From Candidatus Kaiserbacteria bacterium (lineage in GTDB: Bacteria > Patescibacteriota > Minisyncoccia > Phycocordibacterales > Phycocordibacteraceae): a stretch of DNA of 23,333 nucleotides. Of the stretch, positions 12,663-20,158 are shown piece by piece. The position numbers were made by a program, and so were the translations under genes. The stretch lies in the NCBI GenBank assembly GCA_023267775.1, contig JAHFMQ010000006.1:1-23333 (forward strand), written 5' to 3'. How positions within the stretch are numbered: the first letter of the stretch is position 1; each line of letters begins with the position of its first letter. Under the pieces are notes generated by a model, which saw nothing but the letters and a program-made list of their open reading frames with translations, did not search any database and was not told where the DNA came from.

Positions 12663-13904
12663 TCACGATACCACGCGGTGATGAATTTTAGCGAATAATG
12701 CGTGCTTTGCCTTCTGCATTTCCTGCGCCGCCGCAAGGTGGGTTTTTGCCATCTGTTGTGTTTGCAGCGACTCTGGGGTGATGCCAGGTTTCAGATACCG
12801 TTCCGCCTGTGGAATCGAGAGAAGTTTTTCAATAGGAGTCACGTATGTGTTGTACCTCTTTCTAATCTTGCCCTTCGCATCCACAATCTCATCCGCAAAG
12901 GCGCACTGCCGATGGAAGTTCAAATACGGGTTCAGATACTCACGATTGAAGTCGTTCATGATACCGGCGTGCTTCCTCGGTATATGCGCATAGCCGAAGT
13001 GTCTTCGAATAACCGCCCCATTCTTGCCTTCGACAAGCGCATTGTCGTTTGTTCTTCGGCTCCTTGATTTCGTCTGCCCGATGAGAAGCTTCTGCAGAAG
13101 TGCAGCCACCACCTTGTTGATGTACTCGCTTCCGTTATCTGAGTGGAAGTTCAGTATCACGAATACGAACTGCCACAGAGCTTCCTCAAGGGCGGGACGC
13201 AGGAACTCTTCCGATATGCCAGCCACCGTGACCACGATCTCTCCCTGCGTCACCTCATCCACCAGATTGATGTGATAGACGCCCTTTTCCTTCTCCAGAT
13301 CGCCCTGATGCACTGAATCCACGCGCAGATAGCCTGGTTTCCCGTACGGCTGCGGCTTTGTTCGAACACCTATGTTCACCGACACCGTCTGCGTCTTCGT
13401 ATAGGTGAGTGAGCGGCTCTCGTATACTCTGGTACCGCGCAGGTTGTATAGGTGAGAGACAGAGATGCGAGCCAACCGTTCAAATCGCTTGTCTCCATAT
13501 GTCGTGTACATATCGGAAAGTGTCTTCTTCAGTGCCGCTCCAGTCCTCCTTCCTTCCGCATTGTCCACTTCAGCGACGAGAGCGACGTCCTCGACCGTGT
13601 ACACGCGAGGGAAAGAGGGCTGTGTGCGTGTTCGGGCAATAACATACCCGGTCTCCTTCTTCCTCCGTATCAGACGGTCAATCTGGGTATCTGAGTATCC
13701 GGTCATACCTCGGACGTATCCCTTGACGACGCTTCTGTTCTTCTTCGACTCAGATAAGTACCGGAACTTGCCGAGCGTCACACCGATCCACTCATACGCT
13801 TCCTCACGATTGCGCCTGCTAAACGCTCCTGCTTTCGAGAGTTCACTGAACTCCCCGAGCTGTGCGATACTCACGATGTTGTCGTCGTTCATGGTTATGG
13901 TCAT
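12663..13904 (-). CDS. DDE (rve integrase-core) transposase of the IS
   Basis: Catalyses excision and insertion of the surrounding IS. A 413-residue protein, with an N-terminal helical DNA-binding region (about 10-100, with HTH-like YSDTQIDRLIRRKK and EDVALVAEV), an integrase catalytic core with D196 in RVDSVHQGD, D256 in FHSDNGSEY and E292 in NDNALVEGKNG (the second Asp and Glu 36 apart, that is DX35E), and a C-terminal basic tail. All catalytic residues are present, so it is probably active. The frame is open to a GTG at 13931; ATG 13904 (MTITMNDDN) is a better start, with ATG 13892 as an alternative. The stop codon falls at the inner edge of the left inverted repeat. Confidence 0.92.
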   Translation of the reverse strand: MTITMNDDNIVSIAQLGEFSELSKAGAFSRRNREEAYEWIGVTLGKFRYLSESKKNRSVVKGYVRGMTGYSDTQIDRLIRRKKETGYVIARTRTQPSFPRVYTVEDVALVAEVDNAEGRRTGAALKKTLSDMYTTYGDKRFERLARISVSHLYNLRGTRVYESRSLTYTKTQTVSVNIGVRTKPQPYGKPGYLRVDSVHQGDLEKEKGVYHINLVDEVTQGEIVVTVAGISEEFLRPALEEALWQFVFVILNFHSDNGSEYINKVVAALLQKLLIGQTKSRSRRTNDNALVEGKNGAVIRRHFGYAHIPRKHAGIMNDFNREYLNPYLNFHRQCAFADEIVDAKGKIRKRYNTYVTPIEKLLSIPQAERYLKPGITPESLQTQQMAKTHLAAAQEMQKAKHALFAKIHHRVVS

Positions 13905-13934
13905 ACAACCGGCATAGTACGACGACTCCACGAG

Positions 13935-13955
13935 AGGGAGCCTTTTGGGCTCCCT
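13935..13955 (+). terminator. hairpin near the right end of the IS
   Basis: AGGGAGCC / GGCTCCCT with a TTTTG loop, then TT. It lies upstream of the transposase gene, where such hairpins commonly stop outside transcription or block translation of read-through mRNA. It belongs to the IS. Confidence 0.5.
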
Positions 13956-14034
13956 TTACGTTGGAATCGACTTCCATTTCAGCACCATCTTGCATTGGAG
14001 AAGACTAGGGGTGGTTTGTTTATAAAGGCGGGGC

Positions 14035-14040
14035 TACAAT
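14035..14040 (+). promoter_or_regulatory. -10 box (TACAAT), leaderless start of the NYN gene
   Basis: TACAAT ends 6 nt before ATG 14047. The expected -35 position (14012-14017, TGGTTT) is poor. The box is outside the IS and survived its insertion. Confidence 0.5.
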
Positions 14041-14046
14041 AAAGTT

Positions 14047-14610
14047 ATGAATCCGCTTGCCAAAGAAAGAGTCGCCATCTATTTCGATGGCAGCAATATC
14101 TACAACAAGCTCAAAAAGCTTGGACTACCCGAAGAAGGCAAGCGTTTTGATTTCACTGCACTTGCAGCACATATCGCTGGCGGAAGGGAGCTTATTTCTA
14201 AGAGATATTACGTAGGAATCGTCCGTAACTACGATAACTCAGAGAAAAGCGAGATGTTGGTCAGAAAGCAACAGCAATTCCTCGAAACCTTGCGTTCGAA
14301 TGATTTCGAAATTAAATCGGGGAAAATCATGTATGGCGGCGGTCGCATACGCGAAAAGGGTGTCGATGTTAAATTAGCTCTCGATTTGGTTATCGGGGCT
14401 GCCGACAATCTATACGATACGGCAATCGTCATTAGCTCCGACATAGATCTCATTCCTGCTATCAAATATGTTCGCTATAAGAAAAAGAATGTTGAATATG
14501 TCGGTTTTGCCGGTACTCCCTCGTTCGGGATGATTAAGGAGTGCAATTCGCAAAGATTATTTGCTAAGGAGGATCTATTGTCATTCCAATATCTGAAGGA
14601 GTCCAGATAG
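14047..14610 (+). CDS. NYN-domain (PIN-like) RNase, LabA/DUF88 family
   Basis: A 187-residue protein with the NYN fold: YFDGSN (D14) on the first strand, KGVDVKLALDL (D107 and D113) on the central helix, and SSDIDLIPAI (D132, D134) on the last strand. These four acidic residues form the metal site of the family, which comprises single-strand nucleases of tRNA and mRNA turnover. No other domain is visible. It begins with a leaderless-type start and ends directly at the repeat module 1 copy at 14611. An IS lies just upstream; its original leader may have held a terminator hairpin. The role in the cell is unknown; anti-mobile-element or RNA-decay functions are only possibilities. Confidence 0.88.
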   Translation: MNPLAKERVAIYFDGSNIYNKLKKLGLPEEGKRFDFTALAAHIAGGRELISKRYYVGIVRNYDNSEKSEMLVRKQQQFLETLRSNDFEIKSGKIMYGGGRIREKGVDVKLALDLVIGAADNLYDTAIVISSDIDLIPAIKYVRYKKKNVEYVGFAGTPSFGMIKECNSQRLFAKEDLLSFQYLKESR

Positions 14611-14765
14611 CGGTGCAGTACCGATCCTCGTGTTCGGCGTGCGAAAGCGTTCAAGAATATTGCAATCGCCTGAAAACCGACCCATACCAGCCCCGTCGTT
14701 AAAAGAAGGGAGAATAAGAGTGAAAGAATCTTTGGATTACTTGAAGTGGCGGGTACGGTACCGTC
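14611..14765 (+). repeat. dispersed repeat, module 1, copy 2
   Basis: Bounded by CGGTGCAGTACCGA (14611) and GGTACGGTACCGTC (14752-14765). It matches 4163-4316, best in the right half (GTGAAAGAATCTTTGG and TGAAGTGGCGGGTACGGTACCG versus TGAAAGAACCTTTAAA and TGTAGTGGCGGGTACAGTACCG). It begins right after the stop of the NYN gene. The rest of the gap to 14823 shows nothing recognisable. Confidence 0.75.
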
Positions 14766-14822
14766 TCGGGCATCCACAAGACTTTTTGTAGTGCTGTCTG
14801 ATACACTTCGCAAATCATCAGT

Positions 14823-15545
14823 ATGACTATGTACAACACAAAACTCACAGGAAAACGTGAAATCGCGGAAGGAACGATGGAATTTATTTTTGAACATCCG
14901 AAAGGTTTCGAGTATCAGGCGGGGCAGACGATAGATTTAGCACTTATAGATCCACCCGAAACAGACAGTGAAGGGAATACGCGTACATTCTCTCTGGTAA
15001 GTGCTCCTTATGAATCACCATTGAAGATTTCAACACGTATGCGTGATACGGCGTTCAAGCGTGTGCTTAAGTTCATGAAAGAAGGTACTGAAGTATCAAT
15101 TGACGGTCCGTTCGGATCTTTCCTGCTTCATGAAAACGTAAATCGCCCGGCCGTGTTTCTTTCGGGCGGTATCGGCATCACGCCGTTCCACTCCATTATT
15201 GCGGATGCGACAGAGCGAAAGCTACCGCATAAAATTATTCTCTTTTATTCGAATCGACGTCCCGAAGATGCGGCATATCTTGATGAATTGAAACAATTTG
15301 CAACAGCAAACTCGAACTTCACGCTTGTTGCGACCATGACTGATTTGGAGAAATCCGCACAAAAATGGACCGGAGAACAAGGATATATCGATGCAGCGAT
15401 GCTGAAGCGTCATCTGCCGGAGGACACCAACCTTGTGTACTATATTGCTGGCCCGCAAGCGATGGTAACAGCAATGAGAAGCGTACTGAAAGAAAATAAC
15501 GTAAGCAATGACGATCTACGTTTCGAAGAATTTGCCGGTTATTAG
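14823..15545 (+). CDS. ferredoxin-NADP reductase-like flavoprotein
   Basis: A 240-residue oxidoreductase of the FNR superfamily, moving electrons between NAD(P)H and an acceptor through FAD. The FAD part has RTFSLVSAP (54-62, the RxxS motif) and GPFGSF (95-100); the NAD part has GGIGITPF (115-122), and YYIAGPQAMV (about 203-212), with an acidic-aromatic end EEFAGY. There is no 2Fe-2S domain, so its electron partner must be another protein. It is read in the same direction as the copper ATPase 51 nt downstream and may form one cassette with it, though the gap could hold a separate promoter. Start 14823 or 14829 cannot be separated. Confidence 0.88.
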   Translation: MTMYNTKLTGKREIAEGTMEFIFEHPKGFEYQAGQTIDLALIDPPETDSEGNTRTFSLVSAPYESPLKISTRMRDTAFKRVLKFMKEGTEVSIDGPFGSFLLHENVNRPAVFLSGGIGITPFHSIIADATERKLPHKIILFYSNRRPEDAAYLDELKQFATANSNFTLVATMTDLEKSAQKWTGEQGYIDAAMLKRHLPEDTNLVYYIAGPQAMVTAMRSVLKENNVSNDDLRFEEFAGY

Positions 15546-15596
15546 CATCAAAAAGAAAATTACCAAGGAATCCTAAGGTCGTGTACGATATGGGGT

Positions 15597-17603
15597 ATGG
15601 GTATGCCTCAGGGTCATGGCCACACTCATCATAATCATGATAGGCATGAGGGACATGTCACGGGCGACTTTTTAACTAAATTTTGGATCACCCTTGTTCT
15701 CACTATCCCCATCTTTTTCTACTCCGAGATGGCGGATATGGTCTTTGGTCTTCATGGACCGGAGTTCCCAGGTTGGCGGTATGTCCTGCTTCTTTTAGGC
15801 AGCGTCGTGTATTTCTACTGCGGGCTGGTTTTTATTCAGGGTGCCTACCAGGAACTAAAAGCGAAACTTCCGGGCATGATGACGCTAATCGCTATCGCGA
15901 TCACAACGGCATACGTCTATAGCGTCGTTTCCATAATTTTTCATACCGGTCACGATCTCGTTTTTGAGCTCTCATCCCTCATCGCGATTATGCTGCTCGG
16001 CCACTGGATCGAAATGCGTGCCGTCATGGGGGCGGAAGGCGCACTTTCTGAGTTGGCAAAGTTACTTCCTGACACTGCCGAGGTATTACGTAATGGTAGA
16101 AATGAACGGATTGCTCTTTCAGAACTTCAGAGGGGCGATATTGTACTGGTGAGACCGGGGGGAAAAGTGCCAGCTGACGGAGTCGTCATTGAGGGGGAGT
16201 CCGAACTTAATGAGTCAATCCTGACTGGAGAATCAAAGTCAGTGATGAAAATGGTCAGCAGCGAGGTTATTGCCGGATCAATAAACGGCGATGGGAGTTT
16301 GAAAATCAGAGTCATGCATATGGGCGAGCGTACATTCCTCGCGGGCGTGATGCGTCTTATTGCTGATGCTCAGGCGTCAAAATCGGGATTGCAGATACTT
16401 TCTGATAGGGCAGCTCTTTATCTCACTATAATTGCTCTATCGGCGGGTATTCTTACCTTTGTTCTATGGCTTCTTGCGGACGCAGGAGTCATTACGGCTA
16501 CCGAGCGGCTCGTGGCCGTGCTTGTCATTGCGTGTCCGCATGCGCTTGGTCTCGCGGTGCCGCTTGTTGCATCTATTTCAACCACGATGGCAGCGAAAAA
16601 TGGCCTTCTCATTCGCCAGCGGCTTGCACTGGAGTCTGCAAGGAATATCAGCGTTGTGCTCTTTGATAAAACGGGGACGCTCACCAAAGGAGAGTTTGGT
16701 GTAGTGCAAGTGCTTCCGTACGGGGATCATTTTGAAGTCGATGTAGTTTCACTCGCCGCGTCCATTAATAGCTACTCGGAACACCCGCTTGCAAAAGCCA
16801 TTATTCAGGAAGCTGCCGCGCGAAGCATTGGGCTCCAGCAAACGGATTCTTTTATACGCTTACCGGGCAAAGGAGCAAAAGCCCGTGTAAATGGAAAAGA
16901 ATCGTACATAGGCAGTGATCAGCTGCTTTTGGACATGCATATCGCCGTTTCGAAACATCATGAAGAGAGGGTTGGGGAATTAGAATTAGAAGGCAAGACC
17001 GTAAATCATGTCATTCAAGACGGGAAACTGGTCGGGAGTATCGCGCTTGCCGACGTGGTACGACCAGAGTCACGAGAAGCAATTCGGAGTCTCACTGCGC
17101 TCGGTATCCACGTGGCGATGATTACAGGTGACTCGGAAGAAGTCGCTCAATGGGTCGCAAAAGAACTCGGCATTAAAGAATATTTTTCCGGCGTAGTGCC
17201 AAATCTAAAGGCAGAGAAAGTAAAATTTCTTCAAGAAGGAGGAGTGAAGGTGGCTATGGTTGGCGATGGAGTGAATGATGCGCCGGCGCTTGCACAAGCC
17301 GATCTTGGTATAGCCATCGGTGTTGGTACAAACGTCGCTCTAGAGTCGGCAGGAATTATCCTAGTCAGAAATGATCCGCGAGATATTTCAAAAATAATTC
17401 ATCTCTCGAAATTAACCTATGTAAAAATGATTCAGAATCTCTTCTGGGCCGCGGGCTATAACGTCGTTGCTATTCCGCTCGCAGCCGGAGCGTTTGCGTC
17501 CTACGGCTTCGTCTTGCAACCGGCGTTTGCTGCAATTCTCATGTCGGCTTCAACGGTCATTGTGGCGTTTAATGCTATGCTCTTAAAAAGAAATTTGATT
17601 TAA
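15597..17603 (+). CDS. copB: P1B-type copper-exporting ATPase, CopB class (CPH)
   Basis: Exports copper (or silver) ions using ATP. The 668-residue protein lacks a CxxC domain; instead the first 20 residues hold seven His (GHGHTHHNHDRHEGH), as in P1B-3 enzymes. Visible motifs are TGES (210-213), the membrane CPH (313-315), phosphorylation site DKTGTLT (357-363), the HP pair (H396-P397) and GDGVNDAP (556-563). The last helices read GYNVVAIPLAAG and MSASTVIVAFNA, the P1B-3 signature. Ion preference (Cu2+ or Cu+) is inferred from the class. Next gene is a multicopper oxidase 11 nt after the stop, so the two act together in copper handling. Confidence 0.94.
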   Translation: MGMPQGHGHTHHNHDRHEGHVTGDFLTKFWITLVLTIPIFFYSEMADMVFGLHGPEFPGWRYVLLLLGSVVYFYCGLVFIQGAYQELKAKLPGMMTLIAIAITTAYVYSVVSIIFHTGHDLVFELSSLIAIMLLGHWIEMRAVMGAEGALSELAKLLPDTAEVLRNGRNERIALSELQRGDIVLVRPGGKVPADGVVIEGESELNESILTGESKSVMKMVSSEVIAGSINGDGSLKIRVMHMGERTFLAGVMRLIADAQASKSGLQILSDRAALYLTIIALSAGILTFVLWLLADAGVITATERLVAVLVIACPHALGLAVPLVASISTTMAAKNGLLIRQRLALESARNISVVLFDKTGTLTKGEFGVVQVLPYGDHFEVDVVSLAASINSYSEHPLAKAIIQEAAARSIGLQQTDSFIRLPGKGAKARVNGKESYIGSDQLLLDMHIAVSKHHEERVGELELEGKTVNHVIQDGKLVGSIALADVVRPESREAIRSLTALGIHVAMITGDSEEVAQWVAKELGIKEYFSGVVPNLKAEKVKFLQEGGVKVAMVGDGVNDAPALAQADLGIAIGVGTNVALESAGIILVRNDPRDISKIIHLSKLTYVKMIQNLFWAAGYNVVAIPLAAGAFASYGFVLQPAFAAILMSASTVIVAFNAMLLKRNLI

Positions 17604-17614
17604 ATTATGAAAAT

Positions 17615-19186
17615 ATGAAAAATTTTTACATCCTTATTATTATTGCAGCTGCCGTTTTCGGAGGGTGGTGGTATCTGGGCGTACAACCAGGTCAACCATT
17701 TGGAATCGGCGCATTGAACGTGCCTGACGCTAAAGAGTCGCAGGTTGTCGAACTTAAAACCGGCGATACATACAATCTTACTGCGGGCTGGGTAAAGAAA
17801 AATATCGATGGGCGGGAGGTGAAGATGCTTGCCTATAATGACAGCATCCCTGGGCCGATGATCAAAATCCCGCAAGGAGCGGAAGTAACACTCCACCTTA
17901 CTAACGCCATTGACGTACCGACTACGCTTCATTCTCATGGTGTTCGACTCGACAATGCGTATGATGGAGTACCCGACGTGACTCAGAAAGAGATTCCTCC
18001 GGGCGGGTCATTTGATTATAAAATAAAGTTTCCTGATGCCGGTGTTTTTTGGTACCACCCACATATAGATGAGCCGTATACTCAGCAGCTCGGCATGTAT
18101 GGCAATTACATCGTTACCCCGAGCGATTCGAATTATTGGCCGCCCGTACATCAAGAAGTGCCGATAACTCTAAGCGACATTCTGATCGGGCGAGACGGTA
18201 ATCCTGTGCCATTTTCAAAATCAGGTACTGATTATGCGCTCATGGGTCGTTTCGGGAACACAATGCTAACTAATGGTTCTACCGATTACGAACTGTCGGT
18301 ACAGAAAGGGGAAGTCGTGCAGTTCGATCTCACGAATACGGCTAATACACGTACGTTCAATTTCGTTATACCAAGAGCGAAGATGAAACTCGTCGGCGGT
18401 GACAATGGCAGATACGAACACGAAATTTTTGTCAAAAGCGTGGTGCTTGCTCCCTCCGAACGCGCCATCATCGATGTGTATTTCAATGAGGCGGGCACAT
18501 TCCCCATGCAGCACAAGACTCCAGATCGTACCTACAAACTTGGGAAGGTTACCGTTGTTCCTTCCAAGGCGACTCAATCATATGCAGCCCAATTCTCCAC
18601 ATTACGTACAAATGCCGATATGGTTGCTACAGCCAACGCGCTTGCGTCGTACGTTACTAAGCGTGCTGACAAAAGACTTACACTTACTGTTGATCTTGAA
18701 GGAGGCATGGGCAGTGGTGGTTCCCACATGATGCAGAATGGCCAGATGATGCCGAACGGTCCTATGGACATGGGCGGAAGCGACGATAAGATCGAATGGG
18801 AGGATACGATGGCGATGATGAACAGTATGGCCAATTCAAATAATGTGAAGTGGCAGATCGTCGATCGGGATACAAAGAAGGTGAATGACGACATCAATTG
18901 GAATTTCAAAGTTGGAGACAAGATCAAGATCAGTATCTTTAACGATCCAAATTCCACACATCCGATGCAGCACCCGATTCACTTTCACGGCCAGCGGTTC
19001 GTAGTGCTAAGCATCAATGGGGTAAAAAATACGAATATGGTTTGGAAAGACACTACATTAGTTCAGAAAGGAGATACGGTCGACATACTTCTTGAGGCGA
19101 GCAATCCTGGCACCTGGATGGCGCATTGTCATATTGCCGAACACCTCAGTGACGGGATGATGTTTAGTTTTGAAGTGGCTTCCTGA
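17615..19186 (+). CDS. multicopper oxidase (CopA/laccase-like), membrane-anchored, Met-rich
   Basis: Oxidises Cu(I) or other substrates outside the cytoplasmic membrane while reducing oxygen to water. The 523-residue protein has an N-terminal signal-anchor (about 4-22) and all four copper motifs: HSHG (H106, H108), YHPH (H148, H150), HPIHFHG (H453, H456, H458) and HCHIAEHLSDGM (H504-C505-H506, H510, axial M515). A Met-rich segment near residues 365-412 (HMMQNGQMMPNGPMDMGG, MAMMNSMAN) resembles the Cu(I)-collecting regions of CueO-like oxidases. Operonic with the CopB ATPase, so copper detoxification fits best. An oxygen-using enzyme is notable for a CPR organism, many of which are anaerobic. 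Confidence 0.93.
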   Translation: MKNFYILIIIAAAVFGGWWYLGVQPGQPFGIGALNVPDAKESQVVELKTGDTYNLTAGWVKKNIDGREVKMLAYNDSIPGPMIKIPQGAEVTLHLTNAIDVPTTLHSHGVRLDNAYDGVPDVTQKEIPPGGSFDYKIKFPDAGVFWYHPHIDEPYTQQLGMYGNYIVTPSDSNYWPPVHQEVPITLSDILIGRDGNPVPFSKSGTDYALMGRFGNTMLTNGSTDYELSVQKGEVVQFDLTNTANTRTFNFVIPRAKMKLVGGDNGRYEHEIFVKSVVLAPSERAIIDVYFNEAGTFPMQHKTPDRTYKLGKVTVVPSKATQSYAAQFSTLRTNADMVATANALASYVTKRADKRLTLTVDLEGGMGSGGSHMMQNGQMMPNGPMDMGGSDDKIEWEDTMAMMNSMANSNNVKWQIVDRDTKKVNDDINWNFKVGDKIKISIFNDPNSTHPMQHPIHFHGQRFVVLSINGVKNTNMVWKDTTLVQKGDTVDILLEASNPGTWMAHCHIAEHLSDGMMFSFEVAS

Positions 19187-19217
19187 TCAATCTGTGGAAC
19201 AACAAAGGAAACAGCGC

Positions 19218-20153
19218 TCAATGCCATGCTGTTGCAGCGTCATTCTTTGTAGATTCGGAAATATTTGAGAAGGCAGGAAATTTCTTTGCGAAAAGTCCGA
19301 TAGTCGTCGGTGCGTTTATGGCGCTCAGTTCGTAAATCCGATCGGCGGCTTGTACGCCGCTATAATAGTCACCTCGAGCGGAGTGATACCCAGCTTCAGC
19401 AATCATTTTCAAAACAGCATCATTATACTGTCCGAAAGGATACGCAAACTGGTTTATGGCGATGCCAAGCTCTTTTTCAAGCACCAGTTTGCTTCCGTAA
19501 ACTTCATCCCATAACGTATACCGATCGGTGATGGTGTTGAGGTAGGGATGCGAGCGTGAATGATTGCCGATGGTCATGCCGGCATCGCGCATCTCTTTCA
19601 GCTGATCCCAGGTGAGGAATCCATTCCGGCCGATAGGATTCGTAAACACAAAAAACGTAGCTGTGTAGTGGTATTTCTTAAGGATCGGAAATGCGTATTT
19701 GTACTGGTCACTCCAGCCGTCATCAAAAGAAATGATGACGGCTTTTCCCGGAAGTGGTTTCCCGGTCTGGAAATAATTTTCAAGGTCTTCAAATGAGATG
19801 ATGCGATAACCTGCTGTGTGCAGGTACAGCATCTCCGCGTCGAATGCCTCCGGTGTAAGAGCGAGTGCTCGTACAGCCGCGCTGTCATCCGGGTAGCTCG
19901 GTCGGACTATATGGTACACGAGTATCGGTAAATCTATTTTTTCACCCGGAGATAGAGCTGAGGACGACGTCTGTTGTGACGTTGTCGACACTTCTGCGTA
20001 GAACGCCTGATCTTTACGAACGTTTGGATTGCCAGAAGTATAGTAAGCCTGTAGCAAAAAAATACTTAGTGCATTGACAAGACAGAAAATAGTCAGGACA
20101 GGGCTGATAGTACTACTGATACGTTCGCGACGTTGTTTGCTTCGGCGTCCCAC
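19218..20153 (-). CDS. polysaccharide deacetylase (NodB/CE4), membrane-anchored
   Basis: Removes N- or O-acetyl groups from a polysaccharide, probably peptidoglycan or exopolysaccharide, outside the membrane. A 311-residue protein with a basic N-terminus and one TM helix (about 15-36), a linker, and the NodB domain: SFDDGW (142-147, D144 and D145), the zinc motif HSRSHP (198-203), and FAYPFGQYND. The catalytic metal residues are complete. The upstream frame has no ATG and begins at GTG 20153, 6 nt after the stop of the dehydrogenase gene, so the two form an operon. The MCO gene converges on it with only about 30 nt between; no terminator was recognised there. Confidence 0.9.
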   Translation of the reverse strand: MGRRSKQRRERISSTISPVLTIFCLVNALSIFLLQAYYTSGNPNVRKDQAFYAEVSTTSQQTSSSALSPGEKIDLPILVYHIVRPSYPDDSAAVRALALTPEAFDAEMLYLHTAGYRIISFEDLENYFQTGKPLPGKAVIISFDDGWSDQYKYAFPILKKYHYTATFFVFTNPIGRNGFLTWDQLKEMRDAGMTIGNHSRSHPYLNTITDRYTLWDEVYGSKLVLEKELGIAINQFAYPFGQYNDAVLKMIAEAGYHSARGDYYSGVQAADRIYELSAINAPTTIGLFAKKFPAFSNISESTKNDAATAWH

Positions 20154-20158
20154 GGATG

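Larger units (their letters stand above)
12632..14006 (-). mobile_element. complete 1375-bp insertion sequence with a 5-bp target duplication
   Basis: A single DDE transposase gene between inverted repeats. The left end AGTATTTTCCAAT...ATGGTGCTGAAAT (12632-12663) matches the right end read in reverse, AGTCTTCTCCAAT...ATGGTGCTGAAAT (14006-13976), with an exact inner block of 13 bp and an outer block of 11 in 13. The direct repeat AGGGG flanks it at 12627-12631 and 14007-14011. Intact gene, ends and target duplication suggest a fairly recent insertion. The transposase type (rve core) resembles IS481- or IS3-like families; the exact family needs an ISfinder search. Confidence 0.88.

Noticed and set aside
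4163..14765. Integron-like array with GGTACNGTACC as attC sites
   Set aside because: Genes between the sites face both ways, sites are not placed one per cassette and no integron integrase is present.
14475..14897. 140-codon minus-strand open frame across the NYN 3' end and repeat module 1
   Set aside because: It runs antisense to the NYN gene and through a repeat that is broken in the other copy; no protein-like conservation pattern.
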